Shown here: one piece after another, positions 38,345-47,451 of the stretch
Position numbering within the stretch: position 1 is the stretch's first letter
How the letters are laid out: the number at the start of each line of letters is the position of its first letter
Made by a program: the position numbers and the translations under genes
The notes under the pieces: generated by a model
What the model saw: only the letters and a program-made list of their open reading frames with translations
The model's database searches: none
Told to the model about the DNA's origin: nothing
From: Paraburkholderia aromaticivorans
Lineage (GTDB): Bacteria > Pseudomonadota > Gammaproteobacteria > Burkholderiales > Burkholderiaceae
DNA length: 64,000 bases
Direction: 5' to 3'
NCBI RefSeq assembly: GCF_002278075.1
Contig: NZ_CP022990.1
Location: forward strand, 2,542,001-2,606,000

Positions 38345-38788
38345 GGGGCTTGTCTCCGTTGCGTCAGTTCGTGCGCGCCGGTTCGCATTGCGCTGCGTTT
38401 AGTCTGCATGCGCCCTGCGCGTCACGAGTGCCGCTTTACTTTATCGATACTGTCTTCCCCTCGCGCTGCGGCTTCTGCGGTCCGTATGCGCACCGAGTGA
38501 TGTGCCCTTATATCAGGCGTCGGCTTAAAACTCTACGCCGGATGTCGCCGACGTTCAATAAGAAGTCGCGATAACCCTACATGGCGTGCCCGATTTTTGC
38601 TTTTCCGAAACCCATGCCGACCTGTGCGTCTCGCGCTTGCCGGCGGTGAGGAGAGTGTTGCAGGTTCGGCGCAGAGTGCTTCGCGTCCTGTCACTCTGGC
38701 CTATTTTGTGTTTACCCCTTTGTGTTTACCCGAATCCCGTCCGCTAACCCATTGACTCATTCATTGCCGCACTGCGGCGGAGTACACC
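38345..38788. other. 444-bp divergent intergenic region
   Basis: Between the activator gene and the folB-like gene. It contains a direct repeat of TTTGTGTTTACCC (38705-38717 and 38719-38731, 14-bp period) about 60 bases before the folB-like start, and no ORF I would call. No GG-N10-GC site with good flanks is present. Confidence 0.6.
38705..38731. repeat. Tandem TTTGTGTTTACCC repeat
   Basis: Two exact 13-bp copies one base apart, AT-rich against the local GC content. A position just upstream of the folB-like gene suggests a regulator site or part of a promoter; this is inference. Confidence 0.6.
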
Positions 38789-39313
38789 ATGGACCGTATC
38801 GATGCCGTTCGCCTTGCCAGTTTTTCCGCTGCCGGCGCGCCGGACGCCACTGCCCCGTCCGCCTCGCCCTCCACCGGCACGTTGTCCGGGCGCATGGACA
38901 TCGTCTTCATTGAGAACTTTATCGGTCAGACGATTATTGGTATCGACAGCAGCGAGCAGCATGTCCTGCAACCGGTCAGGATGGATCTCGCCATCGGGGT
39001 TCCCGCGATTCGTGCGTGCACCACGGATCGCATCGAGGACACGATCAATTACGCGGCGGTGCGTGGTGCGTTGCATGCGCTGCTCGCCTCGCACGGCGTG
39101 CGGCTGCTCGAAGCGCTTGCCGAAGCGGTGGCGCGCCTGCTGATCAACGACTTCGGTGCTCACTGGGTGCGGGTTACGCTCGCCAAACCCGCCAAGTTCG
39201 ACGACGTGACGGCCGTCGGCGTGCAGATCGAGCGGCAGCGTTGCGATATGCGGCAAGCGGCCACGGGTCTCGTGGGTTATGCGTCGCTTGGGGCGGGGCT
39301 GATTCCGAATTGA
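38789..39313 (+). CDS. FolB-type dihydroneopterin aldolase-like protein
   Basis: A 174-residue protein whose C-terminal 139 residues match dihydroneopterin aldolase: MDIVFIENFIGQTIIGI, DTINYAAVRGAL, LLEALAEAVARLLINDF, VRVTLAKPAKFDDV. The first 35 residues are an extra low-complexity segment. The ATG at 38789 has GGAG six bases upstream; an internal ATG (residue 36) begins the conserved domain. Surrounded by H4MPT genes, it probably acts in the pterin branch of H4MPT synthesis rather than as the housekeeping FolB. Confidence 0.8.
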   Translation: MDRIDAVRLASFSAAGAPDATAPSASPSTGTLSGRMDIVFIENFIGQTIIGIDSSEQHVLQPVRMDLAIGVPAIRACTTDRIEDTINYAAVRGALHALLASHGVRLLEALAEAVARLLINDFGAHWVRVTLAKPAKFDDVTAVGVQIERQRCDMRQAATGLVGYASLGAGLIPN

Positions 39314-39328
39314 GCGCAAGACGGCGGC

Positions 39329-39350
39329 GCGGCGCTCTTGCTGGCGCCGC
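39329..39350. terminator. Possible bidirectional terminator hairpin
   Basis: GCGGCGC and GCGCCGC arms with an 8-base loop lie in the 68-base gap between convergent genes. There is no clear U-run, so termination strength is uncertain. Confidence 0.35.
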
Positions 39351-39381
39351 ACGTCTCAAGCCGCATCTCTCACGCCGCCAA

Positions 39382-39789
39382 CTATTTCGCCGCGGCCGTC
39401 TTGTCGGAGCCTAGTCCGCAACTGCCGTATGCATCCGCCTGTAACGCGCGGAATTTCTTCGTCTGGGCTTTCGCGTGGTCCACCCGAAACTCCGATCCGC
39501 CTTCGCCGCCCAACGTGGCGTACTTCGAGAACGTCGACTGCGCGACGAAGTCGTCGTAGGACAGCCTGGCGGCCATCTTGTCGATTACGCACGAGCATTT
39601 GTAGACGTTCACGAAATCGTGTCCGTTGTCGTCCATGCAGCTCAACACGTATTCGACGCGGCCCTGCGTCGGGTAGCTGTAGCCCCCCGCCGGAGCCGGC
39701 GCCGTGGGCGCGTCGCCGTCCGCCCAGGCGAGCGGCACCGCGAGCGCGACGCACGCACAGGCCGCGAGCGCACGACATCGTATGGTCAT
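39382..39789 (-). CDS. Small secreted four-cysteine protein, unknown function
   Basis: A 135-residue protein with a signal peptide (cleavage near AWA-D, residue 23) and four cysteines in the mature part (51, 65, 67, 124), the middle pair as YKCSCVIDKMAARLSYDDF. No haem motif (CxxCH) is present. It follows fae by 88 bases on the same strand and is therefore likely periplasmic and linked to methanol/formaldehyde growth. I do not recognise its function; disulfide-bonded structure or metal binding are possible. Confidence 0.75.
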   Translation of the reverse strand: MTIRCRALAACACVALAVPLAWADGDAPTAPAPAGGYSYPTQGRVEYVLSCMDDNGHDFVNVYKCSCVIDKMAARLSYDDFVAQSTFSKYATLGGEGGSEFRVDHAKAQTKKFRALQADAYGSCGLGSDKTAAAK

Positions 39790-39827
39790 CTCATGCCTCT
39801 ATCGAAGGGTTCGCGCTTCAACCCCGA

Positions 39828-39847
39828 GGCCCGCGCAACGGCGGGCC
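39828..39847 (-). other. Hairpin between fae and the secreted-protein gene
   Basis: GGCCCGC/GCGGGCC arms with a 6-base loop in the 88-base gap after fae. It may stabilise or partly terminate the fae message; no U-run is seen. Confidence 0.4.
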
Positions 39848-39877
39848 CCTGTCGCATCCACGCGAACTCGCGCGCAC

Positions 39878-40387
39878 TCAGTTCGGTGCGAACGGATGGG
39901 CGACGGTGCCCTTTTTCGCCACGACCTCCGCGGCGCTCGGTTCACCCGCGACGGCGCGCTTGATCGCCTCGCGCGTCGCCTTGTAGTTGAACTCCTGAAT
40001 CTTCTTGTCGTCGTCCGCCTGCCAGTGAATGAAGACGCCGACGCACAGGAACAGATCGTCCGCCTCGTCTTTCGGGATCGTGCCGTCCTCGACGCTGTCC
40101 GCGACGGCGAGCGCAACCGCGTGCTGCGCGGGGCCGAACATCTGCACGGCCTGTTTGGCGCCCTTGATGGTCACCTTGTTGAACAGGATCGTGTTCGGCT
40201 TGGTGAGGAGGTTCGGTGCGATGACGGCAAGCAGCGATGTGAAGCCATCCTTATTATTGGTGAGCGCATTGCAGAATGCGGTTTCCGCAGCCGAACCCCG
40301 CGGTCCGATCAGCAAGTCGATGTGTGCGACCTCGTTGCCGTCGCCGACGAGCGACTCTCCTATCAGGACGCGATTGATCTTGGCCAT
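39878..40387 (-). CDS. fae: Formaldehyde-activating enzyme
   Basis: A 169-residue Fae, which condenses formaldehyde with H4MPT to methylene-H4MPT. The signature [21 protein letters not shown] contains the catalytic His (residue 22 here), followed by [37 protein letters not shown]. Full length. It has a GGAGGAA ribosome site. It is separated from the citG-like gene by 99 bases. Confidence 0.97.
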   Translation of the reverse strand: MAKINRVLIGESLVGDGNEVAHIDLLIGPRGSAAETAFCNALTNNKDGFTSLLAVIAPNLLTKPNTILFNKVTIKGAKQAVQMFGPAQHAVALAVADSVEDGTIPKDEADDLFLCVGVFIHWQADDDKKIQEFNYKATREAIKRAVAGEPSAAEVVAKKGTVAHPFAPN

Positions 40388-40486
40388 TCTGTTCCTCCGA
40401 TGAGTGGAATACGGACTTGCTGACTGACATGCCCCCGGTGACGATTGTGTTGCCCGATCCCCGGCGGCTGTTGATGCACGGTGGCA

Positions 40487-41434
40487 CTAACTAACAGGAT
40501 CCGTGCCAGTGCGAGGTTCGCGCCGCTGCGGTGGTATCGGGGCGCCGCAGCGGGCCGCTGCGAGGCAGCCGGCGACGAACAGCGTCGCCACGGTCAGGTC
40601 CGCGCTGGTACCGGGATTGATCGCACTGGCCTTCAGTTCGGCGTCCCACGCATCGAGCGGTCGAGCGGCCGTAGCGGGGCCCTTTTGCGCTAGCGCGTGG
40701 CGCCATTGCGCGTGCTGCTCGCGTGCCGCAAGCGTGACACTCTGCGCCACCGCCATGCCCTGCTTACGCACAATGAGAGAGTCCGGCCGCGTGCCGAGGA
40801 ACGTGAGAAAGACATTGAGCGTGGCAATGTGCGGCTGATCGGCAGGCATTTCGCGAAACGCGGTGAGCCCGGTCTCGAAGATGTCGCGAAAGCCCTCCGC
40901 GTATTGGCGGGCGATGCTGTCGCGCCCGGCGGCGAGCCTCATCGCGTCGCGCAGGTTGACGGTGGGCGGGCTGTGAACCGGCTGCTCGGGAGCGTCGCCG
41001 AGACCGCCGGGATTGGCGAGCGCAATCGCGCGGTACGCGAGGCGCGCGTCGTCGATGTCGAGGCGCGCGAGCACGCGCCCGGTCGCGGCGCGCCACGCGT
41101 CGGCCGAGAGCGGGGACGCAACGTCCTCCAGCGCGGCGGCGAGCGGCGCGACCAGCAGCAGGATGCCGAGGTTCGTATTGCAGCCGACCGCGTCGCGCGT
41201 GCGGGTGAGCGCGTCGAGCACCCGCTGGCCGACCGGCGCGCCGCGTGCGAGCAGCGCGTCGGCGGCCGCCTCCGCGCTGGTGATGAACTGGGCCGCGCGC
41301 ATACCGTGGCCGGCGCTTTGCACGCTGACGTTGCCGGGCTTGGGCGTTTCCACGTCGAGCCGGCAGGCCGCGAGGAACGCGGCGTGAACGTGCTCGGGTG
41401 CGACGCAACAGGGCGGCTCAGCCATGACGACCAT
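40487..41434 (-). CDS. CitG/MdcB-like protein of the H4MPT gene set
   Basis: A 315-residue homologue of triphosphoribosyl-dephospho-CoA synthase: LDVETPKPGNVS, AVGCNTNLGILLLVAPLAAA and NPGTSADLTVATLFVAG are the ATP/substrate loops. No citrate or malonate decarboxylase genes are near; homologues accompany H4MPT genes in methylotrophs, so transfer of a phosphoribosyl group in H4MPT synthesis is a reasonable guess. It overlaps the upstream ligase gene by 17 bases (or 8 if ATG 41425 is used). Confidence 0.78.
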   Translation of the reverse strand: MVVMAEPPCCVAPEHVHAAFLAACRLDVETPKPGNVSVQSAGHGMRAAQFITSAEAAADALLARGAPVGQRVLDALTRTRDAVGCNTNLGILLLVAPLAAALEDVASPLSADAWRAATGRVLARLDIDDARLAYRAIALANPGGLGDAPEQPVHSPPTVNLRDAMRLAAGRDSIARQYAEGFRDIFETGLTAFREMPADQPHIATLNVFLTFLGTRPDSLIVRKQGMAVAQSVTLAAREQHAQWRHALAQKGPATAARPLDAWDAELKASAINPGTSADLTVATLFVAGCLAAARCGAPIPPQRREPRTGTDPVS

Positions 41435-42452
41435 GCAACCCTACGACGGCGGCCTCGGCGGTTTGCGCGGCCTCGCTGACGGCGCGGCGCTGCGCGGGCA
41501 GCTTGCGCTGCAGCAGATCGTCGGCGAGCGCCGCCGCGAGGTCGACCGAGGTGACCGACTGCAGGCCGCGCCATGCCGCCACGCCGTTGACTTCCAGCAC
41601 GAGCGGCCGGGTCGCGTCGTGCGGGTCGGGAATCAGGTCGACGCCCGCATAGTCGAGTCCGAGCGCCTCGGTGGCCCGCACCGCGGTTTGCGCGAGCGGC
41701 AGATCGAGTTCGGCCGCTTCGCACGTGGCGCCTTGCGCGAAATTATGAATCCAGCCCTTGCCGCCGACGCGCCGCATCGCCGCCACCGCACGGCCGCCGA
41801 TCACCAGCACGCGCCAGTCGAAGCCCGGATGGCCGCCGTCGATATACCGCTGCAGATACGCGACCTGCCGGTACGGTTTGAGCGAAGGCAGAGGCGCCAG
41901 CGCACCTGGGTGGGCGCCGCCCGCGCCGAGCCGCTTGAGTCCATGCCCTTGCGAACCGAACAGGGGCTTGAGCACGACCTGGCGTCCGGCCGCCGCCTCG
42001 CGCATCAGCACGCGCTGCGCGAATGCCGCGGATTCGCCGGCCCATGTCGCCGGCGTCGGCACGCCGTTGCGATGCAGCAGAAAACTCGTCATCGATTTAT
42101 CGACGCTGCGCTCGATCGCGCGCGCGTCGTTGTAGACCGGCACACCGGACTCGCGCAACGCATGCAGGATACCGAGGCGCAGCGTGACCTGCTCGAAGGT
42201 GCCGCCGGCAATGCCGCGCACGAAAACCGCGTCCGGCAGCGTGTGGCCGAAGCCCGGCAGGACCAGCCCATGCGGTTCCCACGTCGTGTCGATCCGGCAG
42301 TCTGCGAGATCGATGCAGCGCGCTTGCGCGCCCCGCGCGCTGAAGGCCTTCTTCAGGCGGCCGGTGTGCCAGCCCGTTTCGTCGGTCATGATCGCAATGC
42401 GCAGCGACGCTCGCGGGGCGGCGGCGTCCGCGTCAGGCACCGGCATGCTCAT
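41418..42452 (-). CDS. RimK-family ATP-grasp ligase, MptN-like
   Basis: A 344-residue RimK-type ATP-grasp ligase: SVDKSMTSFLLHRNGVPTP, VVLKPLFGSQGHGL (ATP loop), YIDGGHPGFDWRVLVIGG and VLEVNGVAAWRGLQ. Methanogen MptN adds glutamate to H4MPT; here glutamylation of H4MPT or methylofuran is likely. The ATG at 42452 overlaps the mch stop (ATGA). A longer frame to 43202 runs through mch and is not coding. Confidence 0.8.
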   Translation of the reverse strand: MSMPVPDADAAAPRASLRIAIMTDETGWHTGRLKKAFSARGAQARCIDLADCRIDTTWEPHGLVLPGFGHTLPDAVFVRGIAGGTFEQVTLRLGILHALRESGVPVYNDARAIERSVDKSMTSFLLHRNGVPTPATWAGESAAFAQRVLMREAAAGRQVVLKPLFGSQGHGLKRLGAGGAHPGALAPLPSLKPYRQVAYLQRYIDGGHPGFDWRVLVIGGRAVAAMRRVGGKGWIHNFAQGATCEAAELDLPLAQTAVRATEALGLDYAGVDLIPDPHDATRPLVLEVNGVAAWRGLQSVTSVDLAAALADDLLQRKLPAQRRAVSEAAQTAEAAVVGLHGRHG

Positions 42453-43480
42453 GGCTTGCCGCTCCATTGGTCGTGCAGCAGCGCCGCGTCGACACGCCCG
42501 CCGTGATACGTCGCACCGCTTTCGAGGCTGCTCACCCACACTTCGGCCGGAGCGAACAGCGCGGGATCGATCTGATAGAAGTCGTAATTGAACGACGTGA
42601 AGATGTCCGCGAATGGTCGGCCGTAATCGCGCGAGGTGGAAGCGGGCAATTCCGCGGCGAGTCGTCTCGCCACTGCATCGTGCTTCACGGTGAGATGCAC
42701 GCGGCCGCCATACAGGATCGCGTCGTTGGTGCGCCCCATTGCCTGAATGCCGTCCGGCGCGGGCGGCGGCAGCGGCGCCGAGCCGCCGCCTTCCACCACT
42801 TCGTCCAGCGCGACGCCGAGCACATGCGTTTTGTGCAACGCAACTTCGACGACGCGCGCCACCACCTGTACCGTTCCCGCGACAGAGTGTGTCGGCGTGG
42901 TGACAAGGGTCAGCCGCTCGGGCGCGAGGCCGCAATCGTGCAGCACCTTGTCGATCACGACCTGGGGCGGCAGGCGGTCCACCTCGAGCACCAGCACGCC
43001 GCGCTCGTGCGTGTCGCGGTAGCCGAGTTCGGCGAATAGCGGCTCTTTCACCGCCAGCGCGCGCGCGGGGCCCGAGCCGAGCGAGAAAAACTTCTTGCCG
43101 CCGGTCTGTTCCTTGGTCGCCGCGAGGCTCCAGCCGGCGTACTGGCTGCCGAGGCAAGCCAGCACGGGCCACGAGGTGCGCACCTCGATCGTGCTGGGCC
43201 ACAACGGCTGCGCGTCGAGGCTTTCGCGCACCGTGACGTGGCCAAGCCCGCCCATGCAGATGCGCGCGATCAGCACGCCTGCCGCGACGCTGCCGGGCGC
43301 CACGACGCCCGCGTCGACCAGCACGGTGCCGTTTTCCGCGTGGCTGACAATCGCGCCGAAGCGCGCGGCGTCGTCGACCAGACGGGCGACAAGACGCTCG
43401 CTGAGCGCGTTGACGCTCAGTGCGGCGGCACCGGCGAGCGGCGGCTGGGGCGCATCAGGTGTGGCATGGGATGAGGGCAT
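42449..43480 (-). CDS. mch: Methenyl-H4MPT cyclohydrolase
   Basis: A 343-residue Mch converting methenyl-H4MPT to formyl-H4MPT. Recognisable parts are GGLGHVTV, TSWPVLACLGSQYAGWSLAATK, FFSLGSGPARALA and GRTNDAILYGGRVHL. The length fits the family (about 320) with a short N-terminal extension. It overlaps the 3' end of the ATP-grasp gene by 26 bases and the ligase gene by ATGA. Confidence 0.95.
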   Translation of the reverse strand: MPSSHATPDAPQPPLAGAAALSVNALSERLVARLVDDAARFGAIVSHAENGTVLVDAGVVAPGSVAAGVLIARICMGGLGHVTVRESLDAQPLWPSTIEVRTSWPVLACLGSQYAGWSLAATKEQTGGKKFFSLGSGPARALAVKEPLFAELGYRDTHERGVLVLEVDRLPPQVVIDKVLHDCGLAPERLTLVTTPTHSVAGTVQVVARVVEVALHKTHVLGVALDEVVEGGGSAPLPPPAPDGIQAMGRTNDAILYGGRVHLTVKHDAVARRLAAELPASTSRDYGRPFADIFTSFNYDFYQIDPALFAPAEVWVSSLESGATYHGGRVDAALLHDQWSGKP

Positions 43481-44663
43481 GGTCGGTCTCATGACAGGTT
43501 TCGATTCGTTGCACAACGAGCGCGCGCTGCGCGTCGAGCGCGGGCCGCACCGCGTCCACCGAAGCCGCGCGCACGAGCAACGTGCAGACCGGATCTCCGG
43601 CTTCGATGCGCACGCCGGGCATCGGCACGTCGCGGCAGCGCGGGTCGTGCAGGCAGGCGTCGCTGAACGACTGGGAGACGGCGAACGGGTGCGGTGCGAA
43701 CAGCACCTGCTGACCGGCTCGCCACGGCGCCGCGGCGGACGTTGGCGCGGCCGGCAGGCGGCCGTAACGGCAGGCTTCGATATGACACGCGAGCAGCCCG
43801 CGCGGCCATGCATGCGGCGACGCGGTTTCGTAGAGCGTCATCGTCGACGAGGGGCGGGTGTTGATTTCGAGCAGGTCGAACGCGTCGCCGTCGAGCAGAA
43901 AGTCGCAGCTATTGAGGCCGGTGAGACCGGTGCGCGCACACAACGCGGCGATGGCCGCGCTCACGCGTTGCGTCACGATGGGTGGCAGATCGATCGGACC
44001 GATCGACCCGGCATGCACGAACGGCAGATTGCCCATTTCGCAGGTGAGTTGCTCAGCGAAGCCGACCACGCGCGAACGGCCGCGCGCGGCGATGAACAGC
44101 GCCGATAGCGAACGTCCGTTGCGCCGGCGCTGGAAGTAGGCTTGCGCGGGAACACGCGGATCGCCGCGCGCCGTGGCCGGTTCGATATGCGTGCCGCCGC
44201 AACCGTCCGCGCGTTTGACCAGCCACCCTTGCGGCGTGGCGGGCGGCGCGAACGCGACCGGTGGATGGGGAATATCGAGTGCGTCCAGCAGCGCGAAGAA
44301 ACGCCGCGGCTCGCGCACCGCCGCGCTCGCTTCCACAGGATTGCCGATGAAGCGAGGCAGGCCAGGCATGCCGCACAACTGCGCGACGAACGGCTCGAGC
44401 CCGCTGCCGTCGATCCAGCCGATGAGCCCCGGCAAACGCGCAATGCGTTCGAGCGCCGCGGCGAGTTGCAGGCCGTCGATCGACAACGGGCCGCCGCCGA
44501 TGTCGAACCACAACTCAGACGCCTCGCGGGTGTCGCGGTCGCCGAATATATCGAGCGCGGCGACGCGCAGGCCCGCGCGCGCGGCGGACTGCGCGAGCAT
44601 GCGGGCGGACAGCCCCGCCACGGCGACGAAAGGCGCGTGCGGGAGCAATGGGCGGGATGTCAT
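43455..44663 (-). CDS. ATP-grasp protein of the H4MPT cluster, unassigned
   Basis: A 402-residue ATP-grasp protein of the type clustered with mch and mtdB in methylotrophs. The N-terminal VAVAGLSARMLAQSAARAGLRVAALDIFGD is Rossmann-like, followed by WLVKRADGCGGTHI (ATP loop) and GLTGLNSCDFLLDGDAFDLLEINTRPSSTM (Mg ligands). Its substrate is unknown; amino-acid ligation in H4MPT/methylofuran synthesis is likely. The start at 44663 is at the conserved N terminus; the frame is open upstream into mtdB. Confidence 0.8.
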   Translation of the reverse strand: MTSRPLLPHAPFVAVAGLSARMLAQSAARAGLRVAALDIFGDRDTREASELWFDIGGGPLSIDGLQLAAALERIARLPGLIGWIDGSGLEPFVAQLCGMPGLPRFIGNPVEASAAVREPRRFFALLDALDIPHPPVAFAPPATPQGWLVKRADGCGGTHIEPATARGDPRVPAQAYFQRRRNGRSLSALFIAARGRSRVVGFAEQLTCEMGNLPFVHAGSIGPIDLPPIVTQRVSAAIAALCARTGLTGLNSCDFLLDGDAFDLLEINTRPSSTMTLYETASPHAWPRGLLACHIEACRYGRLPAAPTSAAAPWRAGQQVLFAPHPFAVSQSFSDACLHDPRCRDVPMPGVRIEAGDPVCTLLVRAASVDAVRPALDAQRALVVQRIETCHETDHALIPCHT

Positions 44664-44706
44664 GGCGACTCGGGCAGGGGCAGCGCGCAGGCGCAACGCG
44701 GCGCGC

Positions 44707-45672
44707 TCAACCGAGGCCGGCCGCGACGGCGCGGGCCTCGTCGAAGGCTTGCGGGAATCCCAGGTAGACCGGCTTGCCGCCCGTGCGCATCCGGATGAAC
44801 AGACGATGTTCCACCTGGTATTTGACATTGCCGATCGCCAGCGCGCCGATCCCGATCGCGCCGCCGGCCGTCGCCACGCCGTCGATCGGCTTGCCGTCGT
44901 TCATCACGTTGACGCCCGCTATGCCTTCCGGCGGCACGGCGTTCACATCCGCGGCAATCAGCAGATGTCTGGCGTGCGCAAGATCGTCGCTGCGGACCAC
45001 CTGCACGCCGGCGAGGGCGGTGGCGAGTACGATTTCGGCCTCGCCCAACGCCGCGCGCAATTCCGGCGGCGTCGCCGTGCTGACTCCCTTGGTCACGATG
45101 CCGAAGCGCTGATTGAGGTCGTCGCTGACATGCGCCGCGCGCGCCTGGCCGGTGTGGCTTGCAATCGCCACGTCGGCGCCGAGCGAGGCCGCCATGGCGG
45201 CCGCCACACGCCCGACCGCGCCCGTGCCGCCGAGAATCAGCACGCGCTTGCCGCCCAGTTCCATGCCGAATGCCTTGGCCAGATGCCGCTCCACCAGTGC
45301 GACGAGCGCCGCAGCGGTCGTGTACGAGCCGCTCGGATCGGCGAACACCGAGACCTCGAAAGGCGGGACCATGGCTTTGCGCGCGCTGTCGAGCATGTCG
45401 GCGGCGAGCATCACGTCGCGCCCGCCGATGAAGATGCCGGTGCGCGACACGCCCTTCGGCCCGCGCGAAAAAATCGCGTCCTGCGTCAGGTTCGCGACCA
45501 TGCCCGCGTCGACGCCGCAATACGGCACGATGATCTGGTAGCCGGCGTCGGCGGCCATGTTCACGTCGAACGGACTCATCTGCGGCGTGGCCGTGAACAT
45601 GTGCAGGATGTACGGCCTTTCAGCAGGCTTTTCAGCGGCTTTGTCAGCGGGTTTCTCAGTGGTATCGGACAT
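44707..45672 (-). CDS. mtdB: NAD(P)-dependent methylene-H4MPT dehydrogenase
   Basis: A 321-residue MtdB: an N-terminal substrate domain (YILHMFTATPQMSPFDVNMAADAG), a Rossmann domain with GGTGAVGRVAAAMAASLGADV, and the H4MPT-type C terminus. It oxidises methylene-H4MPT to methenyl-H4MPT. A Glu/Lys/Ala-rich 20-residue tail precedes the domain. It is 43 bases before the ATP-grasp gene. Confidence 0.95.
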   Translation of the reverse strand: MSDTTEKPADKAAEKPAERPYILHMFTATPQMSPFDVNMAADAGYQIIVPYCGVDAGMVANLTQDAIFSRGPKGVSRTGIFIGGRDVMLAADMLDSARKAMVPPFEVSVFADPSGSYTTAAALVALVERHLAKAFGMELGGKRVLILGGTGAVGRVAAAMAASLGADVAIASHTGQARAAHVSDDLNQRFGIVTKGVSTATPPELRAALGEAEIVLATALAGVQVVRSDDLAHARHLLIAADVNAVPPEGIAGVNVMNDGKPIDGVATAGGAIGIGALAIGNVKYQVEHRLFIRMRTGGKPVYLGFPQAFDEARAVAAGLG

Positions 45673-45796
45673 GGCGGAGGCTCGTTTCAGTGGCGTTTCT
45701 CATGTGTCTCATGCAAGGCGCACGGCACGGGCGCGTGGCGGCATTGGGCTATCCGGGCTGCCGGATCAGCAGACCGCGGCGCGGGACCGGGGCGCG

Positions 45797-46825
45797 TCAT
45801 GCGGCATCGATACGCTGTTGCTGCCGTGCTTCGGCACAGCGCACCGTCGCGCCGCGATTGCGTCCCGTGACGATCGCGCATGCAATGTGCGGCCGTCCGC
45901 GCGTGGCCTCGCGCGCCGTGGCGAGCGCAGCTTCGGCCTCACGCGCGTTGGCGACGATCGCAAAGCCCGTCGGTCCCCAGGAGGTTTGGCCGATGCCGGC
46001 GGTTCGCTCCTCGGCCACGGCGCGCAACGCGCGCTCGACGTCGGGACTCGCGAACACGCCGCCTTGCACGGGCGCAAAGTATTCGCCGATGGTTTGCTGC
46101 ATCTCCGTCAGGCCGTGCGCGAAGGGCACGATGTTGCGCTCCGCGGCGCCGGGCAGAATCTTCATCAGCACGAGGTGGCACAGATGCGCGGCGAGCCGTT
46201 GCGGAAACGGGGCGAGCGCGGCGAGGCCGCGGCGTTCCTCGGCACCGTGCAGACCCTCGCGGGCGTTGTCGCTGACCAGCAGCACCCGCCAGCTATCCGG
46301 AAACGGCTGGCGCGCGAGCAGGGGCGGCACACCCTGATGCAGACCGCCTGAGGGTCCGCCGTCCACCAGCAGGCCGCCGGAATCGAAGCCGAGGACGCCG
46401 ATGCCCGAACGGGCGCCGCGTCCGAGCAGGCTGGCGAGCTCGGCGGTGGTCGCGACGTGGCCGAGCAGACGAACGAACGCGCTGCCGACGGCGAGCGAGA
46501 GTTGCGTACCCGATCCCAGGCCGCTGTGCGCGCGCGGCGTGCGGGCCACTTCGATGGCGACGGGTGTCGGGTCGTAGGCGGCATGCAGCCGTTCCAGGCA
46601 GATTGCAATGCGTTCGCGTTCCGACTCGGTCACCGCGCCGTCGATCCGGTCGCGCTCGGCGAGCCGCGCTTCCACGCGGCTGCCGGCGCCGTCGATGACC
46701 AGCCCGAGGCTGCCGAATGCGCGCCCGAGCGAGGCGTTCGGATCCAGAAAGCCGAGGTGCAGGCGCGCGGGCGCGTCGACCGTCACGGTGGCTTGAGGCG
46801 GAAGGCGGCGAACGTGAAGCTGCAT
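45797..46825 (-). CDS. Beta-ribofuranosylaminobenzene 5'-phosphate synthase
   Basis: A 342-residue GHMP-kinase-fold enzyme: DAPARLHLGFLDPNASLGRAFGSLGLVIDG, SGLGSGTQLSLAVGSAFVRL and FDSGGLLVDGG. It performs the committed step of H4MPT synthesis (pABA plus PRPP). The ATG at 46825 marks the conserved N terminus; the open extension is not coding. It lies 124 bases upstream of mtdB and 164 bases after PCD. Confidence 0.92.
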   Translation of the reverse strand: MQLHVRRLPPQATVTVDAPARLHLGFLDPNASLGRAFGSLGLVIDGAGSRVEARLAERDRIDGAVTESERERIAICLERLHAAYDPTPVAIEVARTPRAHSGLGSGTQLSLAVGSAFVRLLGHVATTAELASLLGRGARSGIGVLGFDSGGLLVDGGPSGGLHQGVPPLLARQPFPDSWRVLLVSDNAREGLHGAEERRGLAALAPFPQRLAAHLCHLVLMKILPGAAERNIVPFAHGLTEMQQTIGEYFAPVQGGVFASPDVERALRAVAEERTAGIGQTSWGPTGFAIVANAREAEAALATAREATRGRPHIACAIVTGRNRGATVRCAEARQQQRIDAA

Positions 46826-46989
46826 CGCGAGTGTCCTTGTTCGTGCTTGAGTTGCCGTGCATGAATTGCCGCGCATCAGCGGGCAAACCCTGAGGGCTGC
46901 CGCTGCGATGGCGCGAGCCGCGGCGCGCGGCGGCCCGGCGGGGGACTTCAAGCGAAAGCCGTACCAGGCGCGAAGCGCGGCGCCGGGCT

Positions 46990-47388
46990 TCAATCGCCCT
47001 CGGCGGTTTTCGGCTTGTCGTACTTGATGTAGCGGAAGCGCTGATCGTCCGTCGGCGTGCCTTCGAGCGGGCCGCCTTCGGTGCCCGGCTGCCACTGAAT
47101 GAACGACTCGATCTTGCTGGCGAGCGCAAAGTCCTTGTCCGTGATGCCTTTCGCGGAATGCGTCTTGAGTTTCACGATCACGAATGCATAGGAGACCGTG
47201 AGATCGGGGTGATGCCAGGCGGCTTCCGCGAGGTGGCCCACCGCGTTCACGACCATCAAGGTTCCTTTCCAGCCTTCGGTGCGATATTTGCGCCGCAGCC
47301 AGCCATCTTCCATATACCAGTGCTGTAGCGGACCGACGAGGCGTTGCTGGATCTCCTCGTCGGAATAGACCTGCTCTGCGTTTGCCAT
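46990..47388 (-). CDS. Pterin-4a-carbinolamine dehydratase family protein
   Basis: A 132-residue PCD/DCoH-like protein with GWLRRKYRTEGWKGTLMVVNAVGHLAEAAWHHPDLTVSYAFVIVKLKTH. The HHPDL and TH parts are the family's active-site strings, with extra N- and C-terminal residues. It is the first gene of the H4MPT block and probably acts on a pterin in H4MPT turnover or synthesis. The start at 47388 has GGAG eight bases upstream; an upstream extension to 47547 covers the promoter. Confidence 0.85.
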   Translation of the reverse strand: MANAEQVYSDEEIQQRLVGPLQHWYMEDGWLRRKYRTEGWKGTLMVVNAVGHLAEAAWHHPDLTVSYAFVIVKLKTHSAKGITDKDFALASKIESFIQWQPGTEGGPLEGTPTDDQRFRYIKYDKPKTAEGD

Positions 47389-47437
47389 GACCGTTGCTCC
47401 ACGCGTGTTGGAACCGTCCCTAACCGTATGATGCGCC

Positions 47438-47451
47438 GCAATTGACGGGCC
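47438..47451 (-). promoter_or_regulatory. Sigma-54 promoter for PCD and the H4MPT gene block
   Basis: On the minus strand: CTGGCCCGTCAATTGCGG, GG at 47451-47450, ten bases, GC at 47439-47438. It is close to the consensus TGGCACG-N4-TTGC. The predicted start near 47426 gives a 38-base leader to PCD. It is divergent from the xoxF promoter. Confidence 0.7.

Noticed and set aside
38580..38602. TGGCGTGCCCGATTTTTGC upstream of the folB-like gene as sigma-54 promoter
   Set aside because: GG to GC distance is 14 bases, too long.
40388..40486. Sigma-54-like site upstream of fae (GGCATG...CAGC on the minus strand)
   Set aside because: The spacing between GG and GC is 11, not 10; sigma-54 promoters are strict about spacing. 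fae may be transcribed from the upstream operon instead.
40487..41434. Citrate lyase or malonate decarboxylase operon suggested by the CitG-like gene
   Set aside because: No lyase or decarboxylase subunits nearby; the neighbours are H4MPT genes.
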